NCBI GenBank assembly: GCA_022841665.1
Contig: JALHRB010000013.1
Coordinates: 1 to 64,000 of the forward strand
Direction: 5' to 3'
From: Pseudolabrys sp.
GTDB taxonomy: Bacteria > Pseudomonadota > Alphaproteobacteria > Rhizobiales > Xanthobacteraceae
Length of the DNA stretch: 64,000 nt
Below the pieces are notes generated by a model. It had not been told where the DNA came from, searched no databases, and was given only the letters and a program-made list of their open reading frames with translations. Positions 7,935 to 17,342 of the stretch are shown here, in pieces. The position numbers and the translations under genes were made by a program. Numbering within the stretch: position 1 is the stretch's first letter; the number at the start of each line of letters is the position of its first letter.

Positions 7935-8088
7935 TCCCCTCTCCCCTTGTGGGAGAGGGTGGCGAGCGCGGAGCGATAGCGAGCGCGAGCCGGGTGAGGG
8001 GTCGGCGCCGCAATGGAAATCCTCACCCCTCACCCGCCCTCGCTCGGCTTCGCCTCCGCTCGGGCACCCTCTCCCACAAGGGGAGAGG
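7935..8088. repeat. Palindromic element, family B
   Basis: About 154 bp with terminal inverted sequences CCCTCTCCCCTTGTGGGAGAGGG and its near mirror CCCTCTCCCACAAGGGGAGAGGG, plus internal GAGCG/CGCTC-rich arms. It resembles family A in architecture (outer C-rich/G-rich hairpins around a variable centre) but not in sequence. It lies between the dioxygenase and the hydroxyacid dehydrogenase. Confidence 0.8.
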
Positions 8089-8132
8089 GAAAAGAGAACG
8101 CGGCAGCGCATGCGAATTCGGTTCGAGCCTTC

Positions 8133-9034
<902 letters not shown>

Positions 9035-9035
<1 letters not shown>

Positions 9036-9138
9036 TCATTCCGGGGCGCGAGCGAAGCTCGCGAGCCCGGAATCCATATTCACACACCGGGGTTATGGAT
9101 TCCGGGCCCGGCCCTTCGGGCCGTCCCGGAATGACAGG
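9035..9138. repeat. Palindromic REP-like pair between convergent genes
   Basis: Two opposed hairpin units: 9036-9075 (TCATTCCGGGGCGCGAGCGA...) and 9098-9137, which ends in CGTCCCGGAATGACA. Their ends are complementary, so the stretch can fold into one long stem. It separates convergent genes and may terminate both transcripts. Confidence 0.8.
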
Positions 9139-9141
9139 ATT

Positions 9142-9927
9142 TCAATAATACCCCGGCGTGGTGCCGCCATCGACGGCGATGGCGGTGCCCTGGATATGAC
9201 GGCCCTTCGCGCTCGCCAGGAACACGGCCAGCGCCGCGATGTCCTCCGGCAGGCCGATGCGGCGGATGCCGCTCTTCTTCAGCGACTCCTCGCGCACCTG
9301 CTCGACCGTCTTGTTCTGCGCCTTGGCGAACTGCGCGAACAGTTGCTCGACGCGGTCGGTCTGCGTCTGGCCGGGATGGATGACGTTGACGTTGACGTCG
9401 TCGCGGTTGCCGAGCGCGGTGAGGCCTTTCGAGAAATTGCCCATCGCCGCGTTGACCGCGCCGCCAATCAGGAAGTCCGGTCCCGGCGTGCGCGCGGCGC
9501 CGCCGATGATGTTGATCACGCTGCCATGCGCTTCCTTGAGCAGCGGCCAGAACGCCCGCGTCAGCCGCACGGTGGCGTGGAATTTCAACGCGAAGCCGTC
9601 GGCCCAGGCCTCGTCCGGCAGATCGAAGAAATTGCCGCCGCGGGTGGCGCCGGCATTATTGACCAGCACGTCGCAGCGGCCGAAGCGATTTTTCACCTGG
9701 GCAAAAAGCTGCTCGCAGCCTTCGCGCGTGCGCAGGTCGCCGGCCACCGTCAGCGGCGCCGGCCCGCCGGCCGCCACCGCCTTGGCGCCTTCCGCCAGCC
9801 GGCCGGCATCGGCCGACGCCAGCACGGTCTGCGCGCCCTCGGCGGCGAAGGCGGCGGCGATGGCGCGCCCGATGCCGCGGCTGCCGCCGGTGACGACTAC
9901 GACCTTGCCCGCGAATTCCCCCGCCAT
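9142..9927 (-). CDS. SDR family protein lacking the canonical catalytic Tyr-Lys
   Basis: A 261-residue short-chain dehydrogenase/reductase fold protein. The cofactor motif GGSRGIG (14-20) and the structural NNAG (90-93) are intact, and the C-terminus GTAIAVDGGTTPGYY is typical. Where classical SDRs carry YxxxK, this protein reads GGAVN (155-159). The usual catalytic Ser region reads NIIGG. It therefore belongs to a divergent SDR group, or binds NAD(P) without standard chemistry. A strong ribosome binding site (GGGGGAGGA) precedes the ATG. It is transcribed alone and is divergent from the molybdenum hydroxylase operon. Confidence 0.85.
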   Translation of the reverse strand: MAGEFAGKVVVVTGGSRGIGRAIAAAFAAEGAQTVLASADAGRLAEGAKAVAAGGPAPLTVAGDLRTREGCEQLFAQVKNRFGRCDVLVNNAGATRGGNFFDLPDEAWADGFALKFHATVRLTRAFWPLLKEAHGSVINIIGGAARTPGPDFLIGGAVNAAMGNFSKGLTALGNRDDVNVNVIHPGQTQTDRVEQLFAQFAKAQNKTVEQVREESLKKSGIRRIGLPEDIAALAVFLASAKGRHIQGTAIAVDGGTTPGYY

Positions 9928-10051
9928 GCGTTCCTCCCCCGATTGTTGCCGGGCATCTTATACAACGCGGTGCCGGGGGCGAGCCGGCGATCCCGCATTG
10001 ACCCGCCCGCGTTCTCAGTCAGAATGAGACAAAATAAAAACGGGGGGAGAC

Positions 10052-10891
10052 GTGAAGCCGGCACCTTTCACCTACAAAAAGGCGCGCACGGTCGAGGAGG
10101 CGGTGGCCATGCTCGGCCAGCAGGCCGATGCCAAGCTCTTGGCCGGCGGCCAAAGCCTGATCGCCACGCTCAATATGCGGCTGTCGACGCCGAGCCTGCT
10201 GGTCGACATCAACAGCATCGGCGGCCTCGACAAGATCGAGCTCAAGGACGGTATGATCGAGATCGGCGCCTTGGTGCGCCATGCCCAGGCCGAACGGTCC
10301 GACCTCATCGCCAAGCACGCGCCGCTGATCGCGCGGGCGCTGCCCCACATCGCCCACCCGGCCATTCGCAACCGCGGCACGCTCTGCGGCTCCATCGCCT
10401 TCGCCGATCCGGCGGCCGAACTGCCGGCCTGCCTGCTGGCGCTCGGCGGCGAGGTGGTGGCGGCGGGCCCGAAGGGCAAGCGCACCGTCAAGGCGGACGA
10501 TTTCTTCAAGGGCCTGTTCGAGACGGCGCTGGGGCCGCAGGAGATGGTCACCGCCATTCGCGTGCCCGCCGCAACGGCGCAGACACGCACCGGCTTTGCC
10601 GAGCTGGCGCGCCGGCACGGCGACTATGCGCTGGTCGGGCTTGCCGCCAGCGCGCGCACCGACGGCAAGGGCCTGGCCGATGTGCGGCTGGCCTTCTTCG
10701 GCGCCGGCGACACGCCCGTGCGCACGAAGAAAGCCGAGGCGGCGCTTGCCGCCGGCAACATCGACACCGCTATCGCCGCGCTCGAACTCTCGCCCCATGA
10801 CGACGTGCAGGCGACCGCCAAAACGAAAAAGCATCTGGCTGGGGTCCTGCTCAAGCGCGTGGCCGCGCAGCTCATGGAGGCGCGCGCATGA
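10052..10891 (+). CDS. Molybdenum hydroxylase FAD subunit (CO dehydrogenase medium subunit family)
   Basis: A 279-residue FAD-binding subunit of a xanthine-oxidase-family hydroxylase. It passes electrons from the 2Fe-2S subunit to the acceptor. The two FAD motifs are seen as AGGQSLIATLNMRL (about 31-44) and IRNRGTLCGSIAFADPAAE. The start is GTG at 10052, preceded by a GGGGGGAG ribosome binding site 3-9 bases upstream. Its stop overlaps the ATG of the next subunit (ATGA), so medium, small and large subunits form one operon in the order seen in coxMSL-type clusters. The substrate is unknown. No accessory cox or xdh maturation gene is adjacent. Confidence 0.9.
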   Translation: MKPAPFTYKKARTVEEAVAMLGQQADAKLLAGGQSLIATLNMRLSTPSLLVDINSIGGLDKIELKDGMIEIGALVRHAQAERSDLIAKHAPLIARALPHIAHPAIRNRGTLCGSIAFADPAAELPACLLALGGEVVAAGPKGKRTVKADDFFKGLFETALGPQEMVTAIRVPAATAQTRTGFAELARRHGDYALVGLAASARTDGKGLADVRLAFFGAGDTPVRTKKAEAALAAGNIDTAIAALELSPHDDVQATAKTKKHLAGVLLKRVAAQLMEARA

Positions 10892-11388
10892 GCGATCGCT
10901 CCCTCGACATTTCTCTCACCGTCAACGGCGAGCGCGTCAGCGAGCGCGTCGACGCACGCAAGACCCTGGTCGATTTCCTGCGCGACGACCTCTTGCTCAC
11001 CGGCAGCCATGTCGGCTGCGAGCACGGCGTCTGCGGCGCCTGCACGGTGCGCGTCAATGGCGAGGTCGTGCGCGGCTGCCTGATGCTGGCCGTGCAATGC
11101 GACGGCGCCACGGTGGAGACCATCGAAGGCCTGTCCGATTCCGGCGAGGTCGCCGACCTGCAAAAGGCTTTCGAGGAACGAAACGCCCTGCAATGCGGCT
11201 ATTGCACGCCGGGCATGCTGGCGACCGCGCAGGAACTGCTCAAGGGCGCCCAAGACAAGAAGCAAGTGCCGAGCCGCGATGAAATCCGCGAGCACATCTC
11301 GGGCAATTACTGCCGCTGCACCGGCTACCACGCCATCGTCGATGCGGTGGAAGCGGTGGCGAAAGCGCGCGCGGGAGGCAAGGCATGA
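10888..11388 (+). CDS. Molybdenum hydroxylase 2Fe-2S subunit (CoxS family)
   Basis: A 166-residue iron-sulfur subunit. The N-terminal plant-ferredoxin-type cluster has GCEHGVCGACTV and a following Cys in RGCLM. The C-terminal four-helix cluster has CGYCTPGM and CRCTGY. It relays electrons from molybdopterin to FAD. The start overlaps the medium-subunit stop by 4 bases. At the 3' end another ATGA overlap (11385-11388) is still present. It leads only into a short frame through a repeat, not into the large subunit, which suggests the repeat split an originally coupled junction. Confidence 0.92.
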   Translation: MSDRSLDISLTVNGERVSERVDARKTLVDFLRDDLLLTGSHVGCEHGVCGACTVRVNGEVVRGCLMLAVQCDGATVETIEGLSDSGEVADLQKAFEERNALQCGYCTPGMLATAQELLKGAQDKKQVPSRDEIREHISGNYCRCTGYHAIVDAVEAVAKARAGGKA

Positions 11389-11588
11389 GCGTAAGACGAA
11401 CACAGGCGCGCTCCCTCCCCCTGCAAGGGGGTGGGTTGGGGTGGGGGTCACTTTACCCTGCTCGTCCCAATGACCCCCACCCGACCGCACGCAGCCAAGT
11501 TTACGCAGGCTGCGTAAACTTGCCTGCGATGCGGTCGACCTCCCCCTTTCAGGGGGAGGTAAAAAGAAAGAGCGTGGGAGCCCGGTAA
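11385..11588 (+). other. Short coupled frame across a repeat, probable displaced start of the large subunit gene
   Basis: The ATG at 11385 overlaps the 2Fe-2S subunit stop (ATGA). The 67-codon frame runs through the family A repeat and ends in TAA at 11586-11588, overlapping the ATG of the large subunit (TAATG). The first residues (MSVRRTQAR) precede the repeat and the rest is repeat-derived. It may be the original translational coupling site displaced by the repeat, now acting as a coupling leader. It is unlikely to encode a functional protein. Confidence 0.5.
11413..11560. repeat. Palindromic element, family A variant, with a nested 12-bp palindrome
   Basis: The outer hairpins are CCTCCCCCTGCAAGGGGGTGG and CCTCCCCCTTTCAGGGGGAGG, and the inner arms are GGTGGGGGTCA / TGACCCCCACC. 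The centre holds a separate perfect inverted repeat, CAAGTTTACGCA (11496-11507) and TGCGTAAACTTG (11511-11522), around a 3-base loop. That sequence is less GC-rich than its surroundings and is not found in the other copies in this window. Confidence 0.85.
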
Positions 11589-13984
11589 TGAAAATCGTCG
11601 ACGACTCCCCGCCCGTGCTGACCGCGCTCGACCGGCCGAACTCCTATATCGGGCGCTCGGTGCCGCGGCCGAACCTGCAACGGCTCACGCAGGGCCGCGG
11701 GCAATACATCAGCGACGTGACGCTGCCGCGCATGGCGCATGTCGCCTTCGTGCGCTCGCCGCATGCGCACGCGCGCATCGTCTCCATCTCCGCCGAGGCC
11801 GCCAATAAGGCGCCGGGCGTGATCGCCGTCGTCACCGGCGCCGAATTGGCGAAGGTGATGACGCCGTGGGTCGGCGTTCTGACTCATCTGAAGGGCCTCA
11901 AATCCGCGCCGCAGGCGCCGATCGCGGTCGAGCGCGCCTGCTGGCAGGGCGAGGCGGTGTGCGCCGTGGTGGCGCGCACGCGGGCCGAAGCCGAGGACGG
12001 CTGCGAGCTGGTCGAGGTGAATTACCAGCCGCTGCCGGCGGTGGTCGATCCGGAGACCGCGCTCGATCCGAAGACCCCGGTCATCCATCCCTCGATCGCC
12101 GACAACCTCTGCTTCGAACGCAAGCTCGAGGTCGGCGCGGTGGACCAGGCTTTCGCCGAATCCGACGCGGTGGTGGAGACGACCTTCATGTTCGGCCGTC
12201 ATACCGGCGTCACCAACGAGCCGCGCGCCGTGGTCGCCGACTGGAACCAGGGCGAGCAGCGCATGACCGTCTATCACGGCACGCAGGCGCCGCACATGAT
12301 GCAGGACCTGTTCGCCAAGCACCTCGGCCTCGCGCATCACCAGGTGCGCGTGCTGACCAAGGACGTCGGCGGCTCCTTCGGCATCAAGGTGCACACTTAT
12401 GCCGACGAGATGGCGACCGTGGCGCTGTCGAAGCTGCTGAAGCGGCCGGTGAAGTTCGTCGCCGACCGGCTGGAGAGCTTCGTCACCGACATTCATGCGC
12501 GCGACCACCGCATCAAGGCCAAGATCGGTGTGAAAAAGGACGGCACCATCACCGCCTTCGAGATCGACGACCTCACCGGCATCGGCCCCTACTCGGTCTA
12601 TCCGCGCACCAGCGGCATCGAGGCCAACCAGGTGGTGAACCTCACCGGCGGGCCGTACAAGTGCCCGAACTACCGCGCGCAGGCGCGCGTGGTGTTCACC
12701 AACAAGAACGTCATGTGCCAGTACCGCGCGGTCGGCCATCCGATCGCGGTGGCGGTGACGGAAGGGCTGGTCGAGCAGGCCGCCGCCAAGATCGGCATGG
12801 ACCCGCTCGAATTGCGCCGGCGCAACCTGATCGCCGACGACGCCTATCCGACGCAGTCGGCCTCCGGGCTCAAGTTCGAGCTACTGTCGCACCACGAGGC
12901 GCTCGCGCATCTCGACGCCATGATGAATTACGCCGGCCTGCGCGCCGAGCAATCGAGGCTGCGCGAGAAAGGCATCTACCGCGGCATCGGCTTCGCCTCT
13001 TTCATCGAGGTAACCAACCCGTCGGCCGCCTTCTACGGCGTCGGTGGCGCGCGCATCACCTCACAGGACGGCGCCACCGTGAAGCTCGACGCGCAGGGCA
13101 ATATCAGCATTGCCAGCGGCGTCACCGAGCAGGGCCAGGGCGCGGAAGCCGTAATGGCGCAATGCGTGGCGTCGGCCTTCGGCGTGCCGCTCGACAAGGT
13201 GCGCGTCATCACCGGCGATACCGACAACACGCCCTATGGCGGCGGCACCTGGGCTTCGCGCGCGGCCGGCATTGGCGGCGAAGCCGCCTGGCAGGCCGGC
13301 AAGGCGCTGCGCCAGAACGTGCTGGCGGTGGCGGGCGCGATGCTGCAGGCCAAGCCCGAGGACCTCGACATCCGCAACAGCGTGGTCGTGGACAGCGCCA
13401 CCGGCAACGAGCGCCTGCCACTCGAGGAACTGGCGCGCGTCGCCTATTTCCGGCCGGACACTTTGCCCGCCGGAATCCAGGCCGAACTGATGGTCACGCG
13501 GCACTATGTGCCGCGCGCCTGGCCCTTCGCCTTCACCAACGGCATTCAGGCGAGCTATCTCGAGGTCGATACCGACACCGGCTTCGTCAAGCTGTTGAAA
13601 CACTGGTGCGTGGAGGACTGCGGCACCATCATCAACCCGCAGCTCGTCGACGAGCAGATCCGCGGCGGCGTGGTGCAAGGCATCGGCGCGGCGCTGTTCG
13701 AGCACTGCCTCTATGACGAGCGCGGACAGCTGCGCAACGGCACCATGGCCGACTACCTGGTGCCGATGGCGGTGGAAATGCCGGACATCGAATGCGGCCA
13801 CGTCGTCTCGCCCACCGCCGACAGCGAGCTCGGCGCCAAGGGCGCGGGCGAAGCCGGCACCGCCGGCGCGCCGGCCTGCGTGATGAACGCGATCAACGAC
13901 GCGCTGCGCCCGCTCGGCGCGGCGACGCTGACCGACATGCCGTTCACGCCGGACAAGATTTTACGGGCGCTGGGGAAGGTGTGA
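11588..13984 (+). CDS. Molybdenum hydroxylase large subunit (xanthine dehydrogenase family, molybdopterin-binding)
   Basis: A 798-residue catalytic subunit. It has the N-terminal aldehyde oxidase a/b hammerhead region (GRGQYISDVTLPRMAHVAFV) and the Mo-cofactor region with GGSFGIKVH. The C-terminal GAKGAGEAGTAG carries the conserved active-site Glu of this superfamily. The active-site loop reads QYRAVGHPIA rather than the AYRCSFR of true CO dehydrogenase, so CO oxidation is unlikely. Hydroxylation of an aldehyde or N-heterocycle is more plausible. The ATG at 11588 has GGGAG about 8-10 bases upstream and overlaps the preceding short frame. The repeat at 11413-11560 lies between it and the 2Fe-2S subunit. 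Confidence 0.9.
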   Translation: MKIVDDSPPVLTALDRPNSYIGRSVPRPNLQRLTQGRGQYISDVTLPRMAHVAFVRSPHAHARIVSISAEAANKAPGVIAVVTGAELAKVMTPWVGVLTHLKGLKSAPQAPIAVERACWQGEAVCAVVARTRAEAEDGCELVEVNYQPLPAVVDPETALDPKTPVIHPSIADNLCFERKLEVGAVDQAFAESDAVVETTFMFGRHTGVTNEPRAVVADWNQGEQRMTVYHGTQAPHMMQDLFAKHLGLAHHQVRVLTKDVGGSFGIKVHTYADEMATVALSKLLKRPVKFVADRLESFVTDIHARDHRIKAKIGVKKDGTITAFEIDDLTGIGPYSVYPRTSGIEANQVVNLTGGPYKCPNYRAQARVVFTNKNVMCQYRAVGHPIAVAVTEGLVEQAAAKIGMDPLELRRRNLIADDAYPTQSASGLKFELLSHHEALAHLDAMMNYAGLRAEQSRLREKGIYRGIGFASFIEVTNPSAAFYGVGGARITSQDGATVKLDAQGNISIASGVTEQGQGAEAVMAQCVASAFGVPLDKVRVITGDTDNTPYGGGTWASRAAGIGGEAAWQAGKALRQNVLAVAGAMLQAKPEDLDIRNSVVVDSATGNERLPLEELARVAYFRPDTLPAGIQAELMVTRHYVPRAWPFAFTNGIQASYLEVDTDTGFVKLLKHWCVEDCGTIINPQLVDEQIRGGVVQGIGAALFEHCLYDERGQLRNGTMADYLVPMAVEMPDIECGHVVSPTADSELGAKGAGEAGTAGAPACVMNAINDALRPLGAATLTDMPFTPDKILRALGKV

Positions 13985-13990
13985 GGCCGG

Positions 13991-14101
13991 TGTCCCGGGC
14001 GCAGTGCAGCGTGAAACGGTGCGCTGCAGACCCGGGATCGTCGCGGGCTCCCAATTCTGTACGGTCCCGGATCAGCGGTGCACCGCGTCCGGGACACGAA
14101 G
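13991..14101. repeat. Palindromic repeat, family C, copy 1
   Basis: About 110 bp built from GTCCCGGGCGCAG...GCGCTGCAGACCCGGGA and a mirrored GTCCCGGATCAGCGGTGCACC...CCGGGACACGAAGC. A second copy is at 18309-18432. It lies between convergent genes, where it may stop transcription from both sides. Confidence 0.8.
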
Positions 14102-14103
14102 CC

Positions 14104-14724
14104 CTAAAACTTGATCATGTCGCTCCGCGTCAGCGTGGTCTTGGCCGAGACCTGCGGCGCGCTCAGGAAATTGAGCACCGTCGCATACTCCGCGACCGGG
14201 TCGATCGCCGACATGCCGTCCACCGGCACGATGACGTTCATCCCGCGAAAGGCCGCGCCGCTCGCGGTGTAGAGCACGGCCCCGTTGGCCGCGGTGCCGG
14301 CCACGATCACCGTGGTGATGCCTTTGTCCTTCAGGATCTTCTCAAGCTCGGTGTTGCGGAACTTGTCCGGGCCCGAGAGCACCGACGGCTCGCCGGCCTG
14401 CGGCGCGACGTCCTTGATCACGTCGGCGGTCGTCGTGTTGGCGATGAGCGAATAGACCACCGTCGCCTTGGCGGCGCGCGCCGCCTCCAGAAGCTTCTTC
14501 ATGGCCGGGACCGACGCCACGCAGCGTGGACGCGTCGCGCAATTCTGGTTCATGAAGTCGAGCATCAGGAGCGCGGTCGTCTTGGGATCGGCCGTCACCG
14601 GCTTGAGCGCGGGCGCCGCCGGCGCCTTTACGCTCGCCCACTCTTCCACGATGTTACCCGCCACCGCAGGCTGCGCGTTGGCTACGGCGAGCGCGGCGGC
14701 GGCCGCGAAAACGATGCGTTTCAT
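14104..14724 (-). CDS. Isochorismatase-fold protein, exported, with the catalytic Cys replaced
   Basis: A 206-residue protein with a clear signal peptide (MKRIVFAAAAALAVANAQPAVAG, cleavage near residue 22-23) followed by an isochorismatase-like fold. The catalytic Asp is D56 in LLMLDFMNQ, and a candidate Lys is K121 in GPDKFRNTELEKIL. The family motif that normally carries the nucleophilic Cys reads GTAANGAV, placing Ala149 at the Cys position, so standard cysteine-hydrolase chemistry looks impossible. A periplasmic location is also unusual for this family. A GGGAGAGGAAC ribosome binding site precedes the ATG. It is divergent from the cyclase-family gene at 14892. Confidence 0.82.
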   Translation of the reverse strand: MKRIVFAAAAALAVANAQPAVAGNIVEEWASVKAPAAPALKPVTADPKTTALLMLDFMNQNCATRPRCVASVPAMKKLLEAARAAKATVVYSLIANTTTADVIKDVAPQAGEPSVLSGPDKFRNTELEKILKDKGITTVIVAGTAANGAVLYTASGAAFRGMNVIVPVDGMSAIDPVAEYATVLNFLSAPQVSAKTTLTRSDMIKF

Positions 14725-14891
14725 GTTCCTCTCCCGCTACTTCGGCTTCGGACGGCCGAGTGTATCGCATGATGAGCAGGCGCCCGCCCCGTGTCAAAAG
14801 CGCTCCATGCCGCACTCCCCGCTTGAAGAAACACCGCGCTCCGGCGCAATATCGGGCGACGCATAAGACAAGCGCGGGAAGGAAACGCTTC

Positions 14892-15845
14892 ATGAACATC
14901 AAGGTCGGCAAAGAGGCCATCGCCGAGGCTTCGCAGAAGCTCAAGAATTGGGGCCGCTGGGGCAAGGAAGACCAGATCGGGACGCTCAACCACGTCACGC
15001 CCGAGGACATCGTCAAGGCGGCGAGCCTGATCCGCACCGGCAAGGTGTTCGCGCTCGGCATCCCGCTCGACAAGACCGGCCCGCAGACCGGCCTGTTCGG
15101 CGGCCGCTTCAACCCGATCCACCAGATGCTCGCCACCGGCACCGACGCCATTGCCGGCCAGCAGGACTGGAACAAGATCCGCTACGCCGACGACACGCTG
15201 ATGCTGTGCGTGCAGGGCGCCACCCACTGGGACGCGCTCGGCCACATCTTCTACGAGGACAAGGCCTACAACGGCTACGACGCCAAGCTGATCGATTCGC
15301 GCGGCCTCTCGGTGCTCGGCATCGAGCATTCCAAGAACAAGATGGTCGGCCGCGGCGTGCTGCTCGACATCGCGCGTTTTCGCGGCGTGAAATGGATGCA
15401 GGACGGCGAGAGCATCTCCAACGACGAACTCGACAAGTGCGCCAAGCAGCAGAACGTCGAAATCCGCAAGGGCGACTTCGTCATCATCCGCACCGGCCAG
15501 ATGGAACGCTGCCACGAGGAGAAGGACTGGGGCGGCTACGCCGGCGGCGACGCGCCGGGCGTCAAGTTCGAGAACTGCTACTGGTGCCAGGACAAGCAGA
15601 TCGCCGCGATTTGCACCGACACCTGGGGCGTGGAAGTGCGGCCGAACGAAACCGGCGACGCCAACCAGCCGTGGCACTGGGTTGTGATCCCGGCCATGGG
15701 TCTCTGCATGGGCGAGATTTTCTACCTCAAGGAGCTGGCCGCCGACTGCGACGAGGACGGCGTCTACGAGTTCTTCTTCTGTGGCCCGCCGCTGATCATC
15801 ACCGGCGGCACCGGCAGTCCGATCAATCCGCAGGCGATAAAGTGA
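14892..15845 (+). CDS. Cyclase family protein (PF04199, kynurenine-formamidase-like fold)
   Basis: A 317-residue protein of the metal-dependent hydrolase family that includes bacterial kynurenine formamidase. The metal-binding motif appears as [14 protein letters not shown], a variant of the usual HxGTHxDxPxH. The family hydrolyses amides, lactams or cyclic intermediates. The ATG at 14892 follows GGGAAGGAAACG. It is longer than KynB-type enzymes (about 210 residues) and resembles the long subgroup often found in catabolic regions. A different, shorter cyclase-family gene lies at 46285-47061. Confidence 0.85.
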   Translation: MNIKVGKEAIAEASQKLKNWGRWGKEDQIGTLNHVTPEDIVKAASLIRTGKVFALGIPLDKTGPQTGLFGGRFNPIHQMLATGTDAIAGQQDWNKIRYADDTLMLCVQGATHWDALGHIFYEDKAYNGYDAKLIDSRGLSVLGIEHSKNKMVGRGVLLDIARFRGVKWMQDGESISNDELDKCAKQQNVEIRKGDFVIIRTGQMERCHEEKDWGGYAGGDAPGVKFENCYWCQDKQIAAICTDTWGVEVRPNETGDANQPWHWVVIPAMGLCMGEIFYLKELAADCDEDGVYEFFFCGPPLIITGGTGSPINPQAIK

Positions 15846-16004
15846 CGCCGAAGGCGTCATCCCGGACGGCCCGCAGGGCCGATCCGGGATCTCGCGCCGC
15901 ATGCTCGGACGTTATGCCCGCGAAAGCGGGCATCCAGTAGTCCCGGCGCTTGCGATAGAATTGAAAGTCAGTGAGTACTGGGTCCCCGCTTTCGCGGGGA
16001 CGAC
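15843..16004. repeat. Two REP-like palindromes (TGACGCCGAAGGCGTCA and CCCGCGAAAGCGGG types)
   Basis: The first unit (15843-15894) contains TGACGCCGAAGGCGTCA and CCCGGACGGCCC...GGGCCGATCCGGG. The second unit has TGCCCGCGAAAGCGGGCA (15914-15931) facing GTCCCCGCTTTCGCGGGGAC (about 15981-16000). The gap between the cyclase-family and HisD-family genes holds no recognisable gene. Confidence 0.8.
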
Positions 16005-16026
16005 CGGATTGCGAGTGGAGAACCAC

Positions 16027-17334
16027 ATGCCCCGTTTCCTCAAGCGCGGAATGGACGCCGGCGCGATCAAAGCCGCCGACGCCAAGGTGCGCGAGACCGT
16101 GGAGGACATCCTGGCGCAGGTCGACGCGCGCAAGGACGCCGCCATTCGCGATCTGTCGGAGAAGTTCGACAAGTGGTCGCCGAAGGACTTCCGCCTGTCC
16201 CCCGCCGAAGTCGAGAAGGCGATCGCGAAGGTGCCCAAGCGCGACCTTGAGGACATCAAGTTCGCGCAGGCACAGGTGCGCAACTTCGCGCAGAAGCAGC
16301 GCGACAGCATGCAGGACCTCGAGGTCGAGACGCTGCCCGGCGTCGTGCTCGGCCATAAGCATATCCCGGTGAACTCGATTGGCTGCTACGTGCCGGGCGG
16401 GCGCTATCCGATGGTGGCCTCGGCGCACATGTCGATCGTCACCGCCAAGGTCGCGGGCGTCAAACGCATCATCGCCTGCGCGCCGCCGTTCAAGGGCGGG
16501 CCGCACCCGGCCATCGTCGCGGCCATGCATTTCGGCGGCGCTGACGACATCTATGTGCTCGGCGGCGTGCAGGCCGTGGCGGCCATGGCGCTCGGCACCG
16601 AGACCATCGACCCCGTGGACATGATCGTCGGTCCCGGCAACGCCTACGTGGCGGAAGCCAAGCGCCAATTGTTCGGCCGCATCGGCATCGACCTGCTCGC
16701 CGGCCCGACCGAGACTTTGATCATCGCCGACGACAGCGTGGACGGCGAGCTCTGCGCCACCGACCTGCTCGGCCAGGCCGAGCACGGGCCCACCTCCCCG
16801 GCCGTGCTGATCACCAATTCCGAAAAGCTCGCGCGCGACACCATGGCGGAAGTCGAGCGGCTGTTGAAAATCCTGCCGACCGCCGATGCCGCCGGCCAGG
16901 CCTGGAAGGACTACGGCGAGGTCATCGTCTGCGACAGCGAGGCCGAGATGATCGCGGAAGCCGACCGCGTCGCTTCCGAGCACGTGCAGGTGATGACGCG
17001 CGACCCGGACGTGTTCCTCAACGGCATGAAGAACTACGGCGCGCTGTTCCTCGGGCCACGCACCAACGTCGCCTATGGCGACAAGGTGATCGGCACCAAC
17101 CACACGCTGCCGACCAAGAAGAACGCGCGCTTCACCGGCGGGTTGTGGGTCGGCAAGTTCCTCAAGACCTGCACCTACCAGAAGGTGCTGACCGACGAGG
17201 CCAGCGCCATGATCGGCGAGTATTGCTCACGCCTGTGCATGCTGGAGGGTTTCGTCGCCCACGCCGAGCAGGCCAATATTCGCGTGCGCCGCTACGGCGG
17301 CCGCAACGTGCCGTATGGAGAGGCGGCGGAGTGA
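16027..17334 (+). CDS. Histidinol dehydrogenase (HisD) family protein, probably catabolic
   Basis: A 435-residue zinc- and NAD-dependent dehydrogenase. The family core [34 protein letters not shown] and the zinc-ligand region [13 protein letters not shown] are present. The C-terminus contains [20 protein letters not shown]. HisD oxidises L-histidinol to histidine. The beginning ([21 protein letters not shown]) and the lack of any his neighbour point to the paralogous group that includes sulfopropanediol 3-dehydrogenase (HpsN), so another hydroxy compound is likely. The repeat upstream is in the same open frame, but the ATG at 16027 gives the family start. Confidence 0.85.
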   Translation: MPRFLKRGMDAGAIKAADAKVRETVEDILAQVDARKDAAIRDLSEKFDKWSPKDFRLSPAEVEKAIAKVPKRDLEDIKFAQAQVRNFAQKQRDSMQDLEVETLPGVVLGHKHIPVNSIGCYVPGGRYPMVASAHMSIVTAKVAGVKRIIACAPPFKGGPHPAIVAAMHFGGADDIYVLGGVQAVAAMALGTETIDPVDMIVGPGNAYVAEAKRQLFGRIGIDLLAGPTETLIIADDSVDGELCATDLLGQAEHGPTSPAVLITNSEKLARDTMAEVERLLKILPTADAAGQAWKDYGEVIVCDSEAEMIAEADRVASEHVQVMTRDPDVFLNGMKNYGALFLGPRTNVAYGDKVIGTNHTLPTKKNARFTGGLWVGKFLKTCTYQKVLTDEASAMIGEYCSRLCMLEGFVAHAEQANIRVRRYGGRNVPYGEAAE

Positions 17335-17342
17335 TCTTTCTT

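Noticed and set aside
11866-13716. A 616-codon alternative plus-strand frame within the Mo subunit gene
   Set aside because: It is an Arg-rich frame-shifted reading of the real large subunit, which carries all the family motifs.
10052-13984. Naming the operon coxMSL (carbon monoxide dehydrogenase)
   Set aside because: The active-site loop of the large subunit lacks the Cys-containing CoxL signature, so only the broader family was assigned.
16027-17334. hisD of histidine biosynthesis
   Set aside because: No his genes are nearby, the N-terminus matches a catabolic HisD-family subgroup and the surroundings are catabolic, so no his symbol was given.
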